64,000 bases of DNA from NCBI GenBank assembly GCA_030268105.1, contig BSDZ01000008.1, forward strand, positions 1,178,001 through 1,242,000, written 5' to 3'. Source of the DNA: Volvox africanus. Taxonomy: Eukaryota > Chlorophyta > Chlorophyceae > Chlamydomonadales > Volvocaceae. Below are positions 22,336-33,700 of the stretch, one piece after another (the first letter of the stretch is position 1; each line of letters starts with the position of its first letter). Under the pieces are notes generated by a model. The model had not been told where the DNA came from and searched no databases. It saw only the letters and a list, made by a program, of their open reading frames with translations. The position numbers and the translations under genes are program-made.

Positions 22336-25298
22336 ATGAGATGTACAATTAAGGATGCTCACATATCCAGGCTGAAGTTAAGCTGGAACGAAAGGCACAC
22401 AATTCCTGGATGCAGCATGCCCAATCCAGCCGGATATCTTTCGCGTAGCTCTCGATGGCCACCAATGCAATCATCTCAGACTGATTGCCGTCCTGTAAGC
22501 TCTAAACGGACTGTCACAAAGGCGACATCCGGGGCAGAGATTAAGCTCATTGCGTCTGACGTAGACGGCACACTGCTTAACCACTGTCAGCAGCTGACAC
22601 CGGCCGTTGAAGCTGCTGTTAAGCAGGCCTCCGCTCTCGGGGTGCCGGTGAGTCCTCATCGTCGCCTGGTGTGCTAAAACCTTTCCCAATGTGGTTGTGC
22701 GGGGTTCCAAAGGCACGGGAACCATCCTCGGCGCGGTCGATGCACCCAGACCGGGCTGGGCTATCCAGGCTGAAGCTGTTACTGTCCCCCCAAATCCCAA
22801 GACCGCAAAAGGTGTCAACATCAGCATCAGCATCTTGGTACCTTTGCGGATGCAATGCGGGTCTATGGCTGTTCATCATGGCTGTTAATTTCTCTTCCTT
22901 GGGCGGGTGGGTGACAACGTGCGGGTTTCGTTCCCGGCACCTTGTTTCGTCCTTGTGTGCGTTTCAGCTAGTGGTGGCAACCGGCAAGGCTCGTGGGCCC
23001 TGGGCTCACGAGGTGCTGCCCCGCCTGGGGCTGACGACTCCGGGGGTGTTCCTGCAAGGCCTCCTGGTGTACGACGCTGACGGCAACCGACTGTACGAGC
23101 AGCAACTTCCGGTGGATGTGGCGCGGGATTGTATTTCGTTGGCGAAGGAACGGGGTGAGCTTCAGAGCGGGCGATATCCTGAGGGCGTTACGATGGGTGA
23201 AGCTCCGGATGCAAAGCCTTGTACCTGATACTGCTCCAATCAAAAGGACCTCTCAATGCGCCAGACATCTTCTTAGGAATCGGACCTGAAACCTAGAACC
23301 CGACCATTCTAAAACTACAGCAATGCACCGGCAAACACTAAAACGCAAAACGACGCCTCTCGTTGACCTCTCGTTGACCTCTCGTTGACCTCTGTCCCCG
23401 ATGTCTCCGATGCCCCGATGTCCGCGAGTAGCACCGCTAGGGTTGGATGAACCGATGAGTGAATGGTAACCTAGGGGGGGGGTCCTTGCTCCTTTCTTTC
23501 TTCCTTTCCTCCTCCAGGCATAACGTTAACTGCGTACTGCGGTGAACGAATCCTGTGTGCCGCCACGGACTCCCACACGGACCGCCTGAACTTTTACAAG
23601 GAACCGCCCCCCGAGGCGGTGGGCGACCTGGCCCTTATCGTGGGCGAGATTCAGATCCAGAAACTCATCTTCATGGCTGACCAGCACGTGTGAGTGCCGA
23701 CCACCGCTGCGAATGATCCGCAAATGATGATTTTTCCCAACTCCCTTAACCCTAAGACCCTGACAACCAGGGCCAGGGCGCGTGTGTGACGGGATGGGCC
23801 TTACGATATTGGGTCCGTGATGTCTCATGTCCGTGAAGCAGTACGGCAGAAGAGGGGGGCCACAGATCTTCAGCATGCTCGAGACGGACCATTGTCGAGA
23901 GAGACAGACGGACGGACGGACGGACGGACGAACGGAGGTGTCCACCAGGGCTGCTGCCTCCAGGCTGCTGTCCCTCTATCTGAGCACAGCAGTCAAGAAT
24001 GTCAAGAGAGTGAATGTTGCAGTCGACGACAATATTTAGATAAAATGAAATTTGTTTTATATGTTACACTAATATATGTCTTGTCTATGATGCCCCTTTA
24101 CTGACAGGATCGACTCTCTGAGGCCACAGGTGGAGCTGCTGCTGACGGGCCGCGCATCGCTGACCACCGCCCTAAGTGGCATGCTGGAAGTGCTGGTGCG
24201 TACGGCAAGCAGTATGGCAGTAAATAAAAGAGGTTTAGAGCACCCCAGGGCTCGAAACCGGGGCGCAGGAGCCACTGGGTCAGTTGAACTGGTCAAACAA
24301 CTGTCGTTTTGCGGCAAATGGGACTCGGGAGCAATCAAAGCATGCCCGCAGGACGGGGCTGAAGCATCGTGAGGGGAGTCTAATGAGGTAATGGTGATGG
24401 ATGCACTAGGCCATCACCATCCCGTCACCTTGGCAGCTGTGGGCGTTTGAGGGACCCCCCAGAGGGTCCTGTTATGCATGGGCTGGCAACGAGCTGTCTT
24501 ACAAAGCCGGTACACGGGTCGAATGCCAAGCACCCCTCTAACCGCCCTTCCCGGCCCCCGTCCAATTGAAACGGCGAACTGTTGTGGGTCTTTGGGTCTT
24601 TGGATGTCAATTGACGGACATGAAAACAATATGTTTTGCAGCCCTTGGGCGCGTCTAAGGGCGCGGGTCTCTCGTGGCTTTTGGAGCACTTGGGAGTGGA
24701 CCCCGCGCACGTGATGGCGCTCGGAGACGGCGAGAATGACGTGGAGATGCTGCAGATGGCCGGAGTGAGTGGGCTGAAAATAGGATGTGGCGGGGAAAGG
24801 AACAGAGGGAAGGGAAGGGAAGCACAGAGGCGTTGAGTCCACTCCACTCTAGCCAGCTCTAGTCCAATCCAATCCACCCCAATCCATGTGTGTGTGTATG
24901 TCCATTCTGAACTGTGCTGTACTGCAGATGGGAGTCGCTATGGGCAATGCAGCCCCCAAGGTACGGAAATCTGAGCTCCCGGGAGGGCACTGTTTGTTTG
25001 GCCGCCGTTGCACAGGAATGCGACGGGGTCGCTGTTAGTTAGTTGCCCGTTACACAAAAACCTCACCGTACGGAGTCTTTCAATATTAATGGCATGTCAG
25101 TGTGCGCGCATATGTATATAGCTATACGGCACTCAGCCTATCAAGTACCGGGGTGCCGATAGCTTGCCCGGTGCGCTGCAGGCCAAGTCTGCGGCTGACG
25201 TGGTATTGGAAGAGACCAACGATGAGGACGGCGTCGCCAAGGCCATCATTCGATATGTCTTAGAGCCTCGGCTGGTTGCCGTACAGGGTTCTTCTTAA
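22336..25298 (+). CDS. Cof-type HAD-superfamily hydrolase (sugar-phosphate phosphatase-like), probably organellar
   Basis: Predicted Mg-dependent phosphatase of the Cof/YbiV-type (class IIB cap) HAD family. Seven exons join in phase: 22336-22647, 22968-23154, 23518-23689, 24108-24195, 24642-24764, 24928-24960, 25182-25298 (about 343 aa). All four HAD motifs are visible: I, DVDGTLL; II, VVATGKA; III, the Lys in PLGASKGAGL; IV, GDGENDVEML, followed by GVAMGNA. About 70 residues rich in Arg, Lys and Ser and poor in acidic residues precede motif I, consistent with a chloroplast or mitochondrial transit peptide. The start is the ATG at 22336; the open frame extends upstream to 22270 only with a non-ATG codon. 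The substrate cannot be told from sequence; bacterial relatives act on sugar phosphates, FMN or pyridoxal phosphate. The 33-nt exon 6 is well supported by the conserved AMGNAAPK. Confidence 0.9.
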
Positions 25299-26543
25299 GC
25301 CATGCCGAGTATGGTGTACTGCAGGCTTGCCAAGGCGGGCAAAAGGGAGTGATCACGGTGTGGCGTGGCTCTGAACTAGGGCCAAGGGAATGTTTTAATC
25401 GTACATCGGCACGCTTCTGTTGCTGATCAGCTGTAGGGCCGCATCTCTGCGGTTTTAGAGTCACAGACTGTAGATTTCCTAAATGTCGTGCATTGCAAAG
25501 CGTTTAAACGGTTTGCATGGGGGGGGCCTTGAGCCGCAGCGGAGGGAGTGAGGTGTGTTAATTAGCGTAGGGCCTGTGATACGACCGCTGTTCGTTACGA
25601 CTGCACCTGGCTGCCCGCGCGCTGTGCCGTGAAGTCAGTGTGTCCTTCAATTCGTTTCCTCGTTCACCATGTTGTGTGCCAGACTTTAAAAAGTCCCCGT
25701 GAGAATCACCGAATTAAGCGTCCAAATCTTGGGCTTGTACCATATACGCCGGCACAATATTGCGTACGACATGGCACACAACCTGACCGTTACAGTGCCG
25801 TCTCACTGAGGTGCTGGTCGCGTCACGTGCATTGGCCTCATCGAACGAGGCTCAATATGACTTGAGCAGCAATTGTTAATGAACATGAGCTCTGACTTCT
25901 CTTTTACTTTGTAATAGTGCCACTGGAGGTGATGGTAAGGACCTTTTCGTGAGGACCAGCGTCCCAAGGGGAGGGAGATTCCCAAACACACACACACACG
26001 ATTTCTCATTATCAATCAACCATTTGCTGCAATCCCTGCCGCAATGCGCGCTTCTGATTTCGCGTACAGTTCCGGGGCCACTTCGGTGTTTTTATCGGTG
26101 AGACCAGGGATTGTGAAATGCCCACTTTCCATTTCCCCCTTCGGGTACCAGGCGTGTGGTGCCATTTTATGTAGTAAGTGCCACACATTACCACCACCAC
26201 CACATCCTGGTAGATAGTGGTGGAGAGATCCGACACGTGCGCGTCCAAAGACTATCACATTTGCTCCTCCTCCTTTGCTCTCTAATAAGCTCTAAGCACC
26301 AAATCAAACATTAATCACAACTCTTTCCCGCCGCCATGAGTCACCCCCACATCACACACACATCAAGAAAGGAAGGCCTTCTCAGGTAATTCCTTCATTG
26401 TTTCTTTCCCTCCCCCTACCCACACAGCGACTAAAGGATGAAAACCCGCGAGTTGAGAGCCATCAACCTGACGCACGGACGATACAGATCCGGGCGGGGC
26501 GAGAAGGGCGCGCTTTCGAGCGCTTACTTCTCCCCTTCAGCCT
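25299..26543. other. Convergent intergenic region
   Basis: It lies between the 3' ends of the HAD gene (plus) and the membrane-protein gene (minus). No gene was seen. TGTAA at about 25910-25915 could serve polyadenylation of the HAD transcript. A short AC run sits at about 25987-26000. Confidence 0.45.
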
Positions 26544-28346
26544 TTACTCTCCCTTGCCTTGAGGACCCTTCCACATGGCCGCTGCTGCAGTGGTGCCCTC
26601 CGCCGTCACGTCTGCCAGGAACTGAGCCAGTTTGGGTTGCACCCCGCGCAGGGCACTTAGACAGAGCACCAACACCGCCAGCAGGGCTGTGGTAGGGGAG
26701 GACGACGCCGGGAGGGAAGGGAAGGGGAGCAGTTGGCAAACCCGGAATCGCAGCTTGGGGAGGGGAGGGGAGATTAAAGTTGAGACGAGGGCAACGGAGC
26801 AGCAAAAGGGGTAAGGCGAATACACGACCCCGGGTACTGCTTAAGATTAGTCGGGAGGGGAGTCGGGAGGGGAGAAGGAAGACTCAAGAAGACAGACGCA
26901 GTCACACATGGAGAGGGCCGAGTCGACATCTCCATTGCGATGAATGCCAAGCTGCTGTACACGATGCGACCATGGAGAGATAAGAGGCGGCCAAGACGCG
27001 AGTAGAGGACCCAGATGGTTTACCAACGCGGATTCTTTCAGACCCTTCACTTCTGGCGTCGTATTCCCCCTCCCTTGTCCCTCTTTCGGTGAAGGACGTG
27101 AGAGGCGGTCTTCGGTTCTGTTCCGGAGCGGAGGGCGGGAGTTGTTCGGCGCCCTTTTCCTCACTTTCCCTGCTGCTCCCTAAGAATGTCTACCAGCGCG
27201 CCGTCCTGCGGACGAGCCCTCCATCTGCGCCAGACTACAATGATACCAACTACTTCTCCACTTCGCTTGGCTGATCTAAGTCCCATGCCAACCCCCCATG
27301 CTAACACCCCTATCGCACACATTTACATACACACACGCGCGCTCACCCGCAGGGAAGAGCAGATAGAGCCCCCGGTCCAAATCCACGTCGTTCCGCGTAT
27401 CGAAGCGGTAGTGCACCAGCACATGCTTGGGCCAGTGGCTGACGTTCCGCAGCTCCTCAACCAAGATGGGGTGGTGCTGCTTATACTCGTCCGGCGCCTC
27501 CATGACCTGAGGGGTTTGGGTGTGGAGTGCGGAGTGCGGGGTGCGGCGAACATCCCGTGGGAATCATGGCGGCATTGAAGCCAGTGCCGGACCAACCGGT
27601 GCCGGCCCATACACAATACCCAGGATGAAGGTAGTTGGTGGGGGGGATTGGAGCTGCTGGTGTTTCCGATCAGCGGAAGCGGCCTGGCTTTAAGGGATGC
27701 GCACCTCAGCAGAGGCCCCCAGCACCTCCTCGCCTGAGCGACGGAGAGTCACTTGCACTAGTGGCAACGTGGGGGCGCCTTGACCCAGCAGCGGCACCCA
27801 AGGGGTGAGGTGCCGGTCCCCTGTGCGGGGCGTGGGGTTGGAGATGGTGAGCGCGTAAGGGGTCGAAGGTAGGGGCGGAGCAACCCCTCCTAAAGCCTCG
27901 CGTCCAGGACCTAAAGCTGTGCGCACCATCGAAAGAAAACTGCAACTTGTAGGTGTCCTTCTCCCCGAACGACAGTTGAGGTTTGGGGATCGGGACCGCG
28001 ACCTGCGGAGTCGATGCCGATGGTTGAAGGGGTCAGATCGGCCCGTATAGCTGCAGTGGGCCGATTACATAGGGCGAATAGCAGCGTACCAATCGATCGA
28101 TACCAAAACGAGGACAATGCTGCCCGAGGAGGTCCTGCCAGTTAGTCCGTGCCTGCCGATGTGGACAAGAAGGGAATCTGCAACTGTCCCGCTGGAAAAA
28201 CGGAGTCCAGACCTTGCTACCTGATGAAATTGCGATCTTCGTGACGTGTGAATGTAATCTCCGTCGCGAAAAGTAGTTGCGTTAACGTGAAGAAAGAAAG
28301 ATGTGCAAAGTAAGATTATCGACACTACTCTCCGCGCTGAGCTCAT
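26544..28346 (-). CDS. Conserved single-pass type I membrane protein, family not named
   Basis: Function unknown. Six exons, read from high to low coordinates: 28346-28221, 28152-28090, 28002-27927, 27820-27705, 27506-27347, 26686-26544; all phases match (227 aa). The N-terminus MSSARRVVSIILLCTSFFLH is a clear signal peptide. The lumenal part contains SRRSQFHQ, NWQDLLGQHCPRFG, VAVPIPKP, DRHLTPWVPLLG and VHYRFDTRNDVDLDRGLY. A single membrane helix follows (LLAVLVLCLSALRGVQPKL), then a short Ala/Lys tail. The pattern resembles a conserved plant/algal secretory-pathway protein as far as I recall, but I cannot name the family with confidence. The Asn in RNVS is a possible N-glycosylation site. 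The gene is tandem with COX2B on the same strand, 0.9 kb apart. Confidence 0.8.
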
Positions 28347-29222
28347 TTCCCGTATGTAACCTGGGCCTGACGAACGGTCACTACATGAACATTCGCGCGT
28401 TGGATCCATTTGACATAAGTAGTGATAACAAAGCAACAAGACGAATTTGTCCACGCCAAGCTACTTATGCAAAGAAACTACAGAAGATCATTTGTAAAAA
28501 TTCCAAATTATACTGAACCTATGTCTGTGTATGTATATACTTCGAATCCTCGGAGTACCGGACATTTTGATGCAATGCTCTAGAGAGAAGAGAGTTCACT
28601 GTCCCTCTGGACGCTCGAGGCATGCCGAAACCATAGCTTTGATATCAACTGCAATTTCAGGTTTTCATTTAACTGGCCAATTGCGGTACTACAATTGCGC
28701 AAATGGGTACCCCCGGCACCAAAGTGGGCAGACGAAGAATGTCATATACTTTACAGGTTGGATAATAAACAAAATCCTTGTCCATGCCCAGCATCCCTAA
28801 CCTTTTCCCCCAAATACACATAAACTCGACGCATGGGTAAATCCGTGGGCAATGACAAAACAATTTCACTCAGCATCAAGTGCGCAAGGTTCCCAGCCAC
28901 CCACGCGTCAGCCTGGTCCAAGCTCACAGTTATCTAACAATATCTACCTCAGCAAGCTACTCGAAAGCAATCGCTCTATGGTGTACAAGCCAGGGCTTCC
29001 GAAACGGAAGCAAGCCCAAGAAGCGGAGTCCTCGCTGCTTACGAGATCCACTTCTTCACATATCTGCATAAGATGGATAGGGACAAAAACATGCGCGTCA
29101 AGGGCGAGGAAAGAGAGCAGTGTCACCGCTACGTGGCCGCCAGACTAACCATAGAGTAAGACCAGGATATGAGAACAAAGAAATGGAAAAGAATGTTTTC
29201 ATTATCAACGCAAGACATGTGC
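28347..29222. other. Intergenic, between the membrane-protein gene and COX2B
   Basis: No gene was recognised. It should hold the promoter of the membrane-protein gene and the 3' UTR of COX2B. Composition is less GC-rich than the flanks. A TTACA (TGTAA on the minus strand) occurs near 28750. Confidence 0.45.
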
Positions 29223-29663
29223 TCACTCCGTCAGGAACTGGCGAGGGCTGATTGCCTCAACCACAATGGGCATGAACGTGTGGTTGGCACCGCACAGCTC
29301 TGAGCACTGGCCGTAGAAGACGCCTTCACGGTTGATGGAAAGCCAGACTTGGTTAAGGCGCCCAGGCACGGCGTCCATCTTGATGCCCAGGGCAGGAACC
29401 GCCCAGCTGTGAAGCACGTCAGAAGCAGTGACAAGCAGCCGCACAAGGGTGTTGGTTGGCAGAACCAGACGTTCATCCACCTCCAGCACGCGCAGCTGGC
29501 CGGGCTGCACCTCCGTGAGCATGTAGCTATCGAAATTGTAGGAAATAGCTTGAGTCGCTGGCACCTTTGAAAGCAGTGCACTCTTAATGCGATCCTTCAA
29601 CTCAGCGCGGAAAGAGGGGTCCGCCTTGAGCTTAGCCTTCAGCTGCTCCTTGGCGTCGGCCAT
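29223..29663 (-). CDS. COX2B: Cytochrome c oxidase subunit IIb (C-terminal half, CuA domain)
   Basis: Chlorophycean algae have moved cox2 to the nucleus as two genes; COX2A encodes the membrane half and COX2B the intermembrane-space CuA domain that receives electrons from cytochrome c. This 146-aa single-exon frame is the COX2B half: it has no membrane helices and carries the complete CuA ligand set, His85 (DVLHSW), Cys120, Glu122, Cys124, His128 and Met131 (within [12 protein letters not shown]), plus the conserved [13 protein letters not shown]. The charged N-terminal 35 residues ([20 protein letters not shown]) are the algal extension thought to help the two halves associate; no classical cleavable presequence is evident. 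COX2A is not in this window. No intron is seen. Confidence 0.96.
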   Translation of the reverse strand: MADAKEQLKAKLKADPSFRAELKDRIKSALLSKVPATQAISYNFDSYMLTEVQPGQLRVLEVDERLVLPTNTLVRLLVTASDVLHSWAVPALGIKMDAVPGRLNQVWLSINREGVFYGQCSELCGANHTFMPIVVEAISPRQFLTE

Positions 29664-30770
29664 CTTCGCGACTGTCTCGTTAAAATAGCAGCAACACTAG
29701 AACAGTCAACCTTCCCGGCTCGGTTTAGGCACAACCAAGGCAATGGGCCTAACAGCGGTCACGGTCGCACCATTGCGTAAGTATGCCGCGCGGTACAACC
29801 CCTGACCACTCATGGACGAGCGAATAGTCCCCCATTCGCCTTTCCTTTTCCTTTACGGACTGCTGCATACATAACTCATATATATTCTCACTTCTAACAT
29901 TAGTATAAGCCGTATATTTTAGTAAGGGTCTATTTCGGAACGACAGGGTGCCATCGCGTTCTTTTTGCGGCTAGGTACAGTCGACCCTAGGTTTGTATCT
30001 ATGATCCGCCAAATCGTAGGAGATGTGGTCACTCCGCGAACCGTGAATTTCATATTCCAACATCGGCTGCAAGTCACAACCCCATACAACCGCCTAGCCT
30101 GTGCCTAGCCTGTGCATACCGACTACTTGCCTAGCAGACCTCACCCCAACGGACTCGTAACGTTTGTGGAAGCACAACCCCACCCGGCCCCCTCTCTCGC
30201 ACACACACACACACACATACAGACTGTCACCACCTAGCAGTTTCAAACCCTCCCAAACAGCAAGAATGTTTCATCTGGAAATAGTACAGACATGTAGTGA
30301 CCATCGCTTTTCCGATAGTTACAAATTAGAACTCTTAGAAATGCACAAGCATTACAACGCCACTGAAGGAAAATCTTTCCCAGTAAGGCACGGAGTGCTA
30401 GTGATACCCCGACCGTAGCCATCCATCCCACCCCACCCCCCACCCCCAATTACACGCCGCCCTGAGGCCAGCCCGACCTCCCAAATCATTTTTACCTAGT
30501 CGAAGTCAAATCAGCCACACAGCCAACCCCCCGGGGTCAGGACGCGATAGAGCCGATACCACCCACAAAGCCAACTGCATCCTCAAACGCTGCGCGCCGC
30601 TTATTGAAACAAACCTCCTACAGGTTCTGACTCTCTCTAACGCTTCACTACATCTTCGTGCCGTTCACTTCAGTCCTTAGGGGTCCTCATTAGGCAATAC
30701 TAGGTCGTTATTTCCGCGAAAAATGGAACAGAGCATAATGGTTTCATAAGACCTCTAATGCCCTCTCTGT
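29664..30770. other. Intergenic, between COX2B and the NUP50-like gene
   Basis: 5' flank of COX2B and 3' flank of the NUP50-like gene. A TTACA (TGTAA on the minus strand) at about 30450-30454 lies 320 nt after the NUP50 stop and is a possible polyadenylation signal. A CA run sits at 30200-30216. No gene was seen. Confidence 0.45.
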
Positions 30771-33700
30771 TCACTCGGGCATCTCCTCCTGCAGCTTCAG
30801 CACCACCTTCTCAAATTCCCGGTTCTTGCCGGCCTTTAGCTGAAACAGCGCTGGGTTCATCTGGCCGTAGGATGGGGGGATAGCAGGTAGCCATGGCATA
30901 AGCTTAGTATGGTGCGGCGGCTGTGCGGAACCAGAGGGAAGGGGTGACAAAGCAATTTCAAGCTGGGTTACCAATGGGGCAAGCTGGGTTTGGTTCTTGC
31001 GTTGTGTATACGGCTCAAGAAGGGATTCATGAAGAAGCCCGTATGGGAGGGCGGAAAAAGAGGTTAAGGTGGGTTTCGGGCAACCTGTCGAGCCAGCAGA
31101 GACATGCTGAGTTTTGGAGCTTAATGAGAGGGCGTGCATCACCTTGAGACATCCACCCGCCTTCACTAAGCGGAGTGCTGTTGCGCATTCCGTGAAACCT
31201 TGCACAGAGCGGTCATACCCGGGAACACCTACAATCTATCTCACGACACCTACTACACGCAGACGATCAGGCGATAAACTCCAAAATAGCCTTCCTCTCT
31301 CTCTCTCTCTGCTGTGTTCCTGTCCATATCCATGCCCCTCCAACTGCCCCACCCCGTCATGTACTTCTGCCACTGCTCCCTGCTACTTACCGCGGGCACT
31401 GCGTCCTTGAGGCCCCAAACGGCCGAAAACGCGACGCTCTTCTGTTTATCGCTGACCACCAACTTCATGGTCTTATAGAGATAAGCCCGGTACAGGCAGG
31501 CGCCCTGTGGCAAGAGAGGAGGAATTACCAGCGACAGTCGTGTTGAGGGAAGACGGGAGGGCTGCGCCAAGAAGGTCGAATATGGGTAGGGCTGCATCGG
31601 TCTATCTATCTCCGCCACCATCATCCCCAACGACCTGTCCCAATAAGGCCATGTTTCAATATCCCACACTTGGCCCTGATGAGTCCCCACATGCTTTGTG
31701 ACGCCGAACACCGGAGTCCACATATGCACACATCCAACCTAGGGTCCTCTAATTATGCATATCCTCCGAGGGTAATATTGGAGAGCGGAGCCCAGCCCGG
31801 CTATCCTTCCTGTGGCAACCCTGATCGCTAGTAGTCATGCGCTCCTGTAATCAGGTCTGCAATGTTTCCCCCTTATCCTTCGGGCATATACCGTGGGGCC
31901 AAAGAGGTAACCTGCAACCAACTCCGACTCACATTGTCCATGTACAGTGCAATGAAGGGTTTGCTTTTATCCCCCTTGGCCATGCGGATGGACAGTGTGC
32001 CCACACCCAGGGACTGCCAGCCCGACAGCTTGCCGTCTGGACCCTTCAGCGGCACTTGAAGACGAGCTTTCTCGCGGAACAAAACGTCGACAGTTTCGTC
32101 GGGCTGCGTTGCAAACGATGGCGCAACATGCATGCTCTCCTTCAGGAAATTGACTTGGAAGTTTAAGATTAAGATTACGGGAGGAAGTACCGAAGGAGCG
32201 AATCAGTGCCTGGTCCTTATAGGCAGTGGCCGATGACGGGAGGGGCGAGGTGCACGATAAGCAGTTAGGAAAGCACTTCCGCGGAGCCGCAAGCAACAAA
32301 GCGGGGAAAGGCCGTATTCCCCGAGTGAGCGCCCCTTTGATACACCTATTGCGAGCGACAATAGGGCCCCAAGACATTAGGGCACGCTAAGAGAGTTGTG
32401 AGCAGTGAGCACCTCTCCAGCATCACAAACAGCATTTGGACGATACAGTGATCAATCCGCCAATATCCGCAGACGACCGCCCTCTGATCTCCATTACCTT
32501 TTCCTTAGCAGTTTAAAAAGCTGCACAGGTACACGTACCTTGATACCTCCTGGCTCCTTGGCGTACTCATCCGGCTCTGGTTCCGGCTCATTATCATCCG
32601 CTTCTTCTGTGCAAAAATGATAAGAGCAAAGATGCAATCAAACCGAGATCCGGAAAGGAGAACACCAGCAGGCAGACAGAAAGGAGGATACGAGCAAGAG
32701 TGTGAATGCGATATGATGAAACAAATGACCAATTGCAGTTATTCCCGTCAAGTATGCGTTATTTAGCAGACGACCGAATGGACCCTAAACTGAGACTAAG
32801 ACCCAGCGACTGTTCAGGTGTCGTCCAAGTACTGCATGTTACCGATGTCCCCACCCACCTGCTGCTGCCGCAGCGGCTGCAGAATTCGGATTGACGCCAA
32901 ACGAGGCTGCGGAAAAGCCCCCGATGGCGGGCGCGGTACCCGAACCTCCCGCAGGTGCCGCGGCGCCAAAGAAGCTGCCGAGCGGAGCGTTGGAAGAAGC
33001 TGCCGACCCGAAAGCCGCAGCTGCCGTCGTCGCAGAGCCTATGGTGGTGGTTCCCGCCCCGACCCCGGCGGTGTCTTTGACGGCAGCACCGAAGGGGGGT
33101 GCGGCACTTCCGCCTAAGACAGCACCGCTGCCGAATACAGCTCCAGCTAGATTTGCGGCGCCAGCACTTGCCGAGGATGCCGCCGCCGTCTGTGCTGGCG
33201 CGGCACCGAAGATAAAACCCGACGTGGTTGCAGGTGTCGCGCTGGTGACGGCAGCAGCGCCGCTGCTGGCCGTCGAAGGGGCCCCAAAGATGAAAAGCTG
33301 TGAGGCTGGAACCCGGGTGTGGTCAGTGCTTCCGACACCGAAGCTCGCGGTGATGGGGTGCGCAGGTTCGCCTGTTGCAGCACCGGGAGCTGCGGTGGAT
33401 TCTGTCTTTTGTAACGCACCAAAATTAGGTAGGCCGCTCGACGCCGCAGCAGTGACACTCGTGTTGGAAGGGCCGCCAGCGGCGGCCGCGGCGGCGGCGG
33501 CAGGGGAACCTGTCGCCGCTGCTGCTGTCTCTGCCCCTGCCGCCACTAATCTGTCGTCAACGAGTCCTTTGATATCACGTACAGTCCCCCTTTCGGCAGC
33601 ACTCGCCGTTGCGTCCTTGGCTGCCGCAGAAGTCGTGGGGCTAGCGGCAAAGTTGGCAGCGGTGAAGGCCTTCAGCGGCTGCGCCGCTGTCACCTCATCG

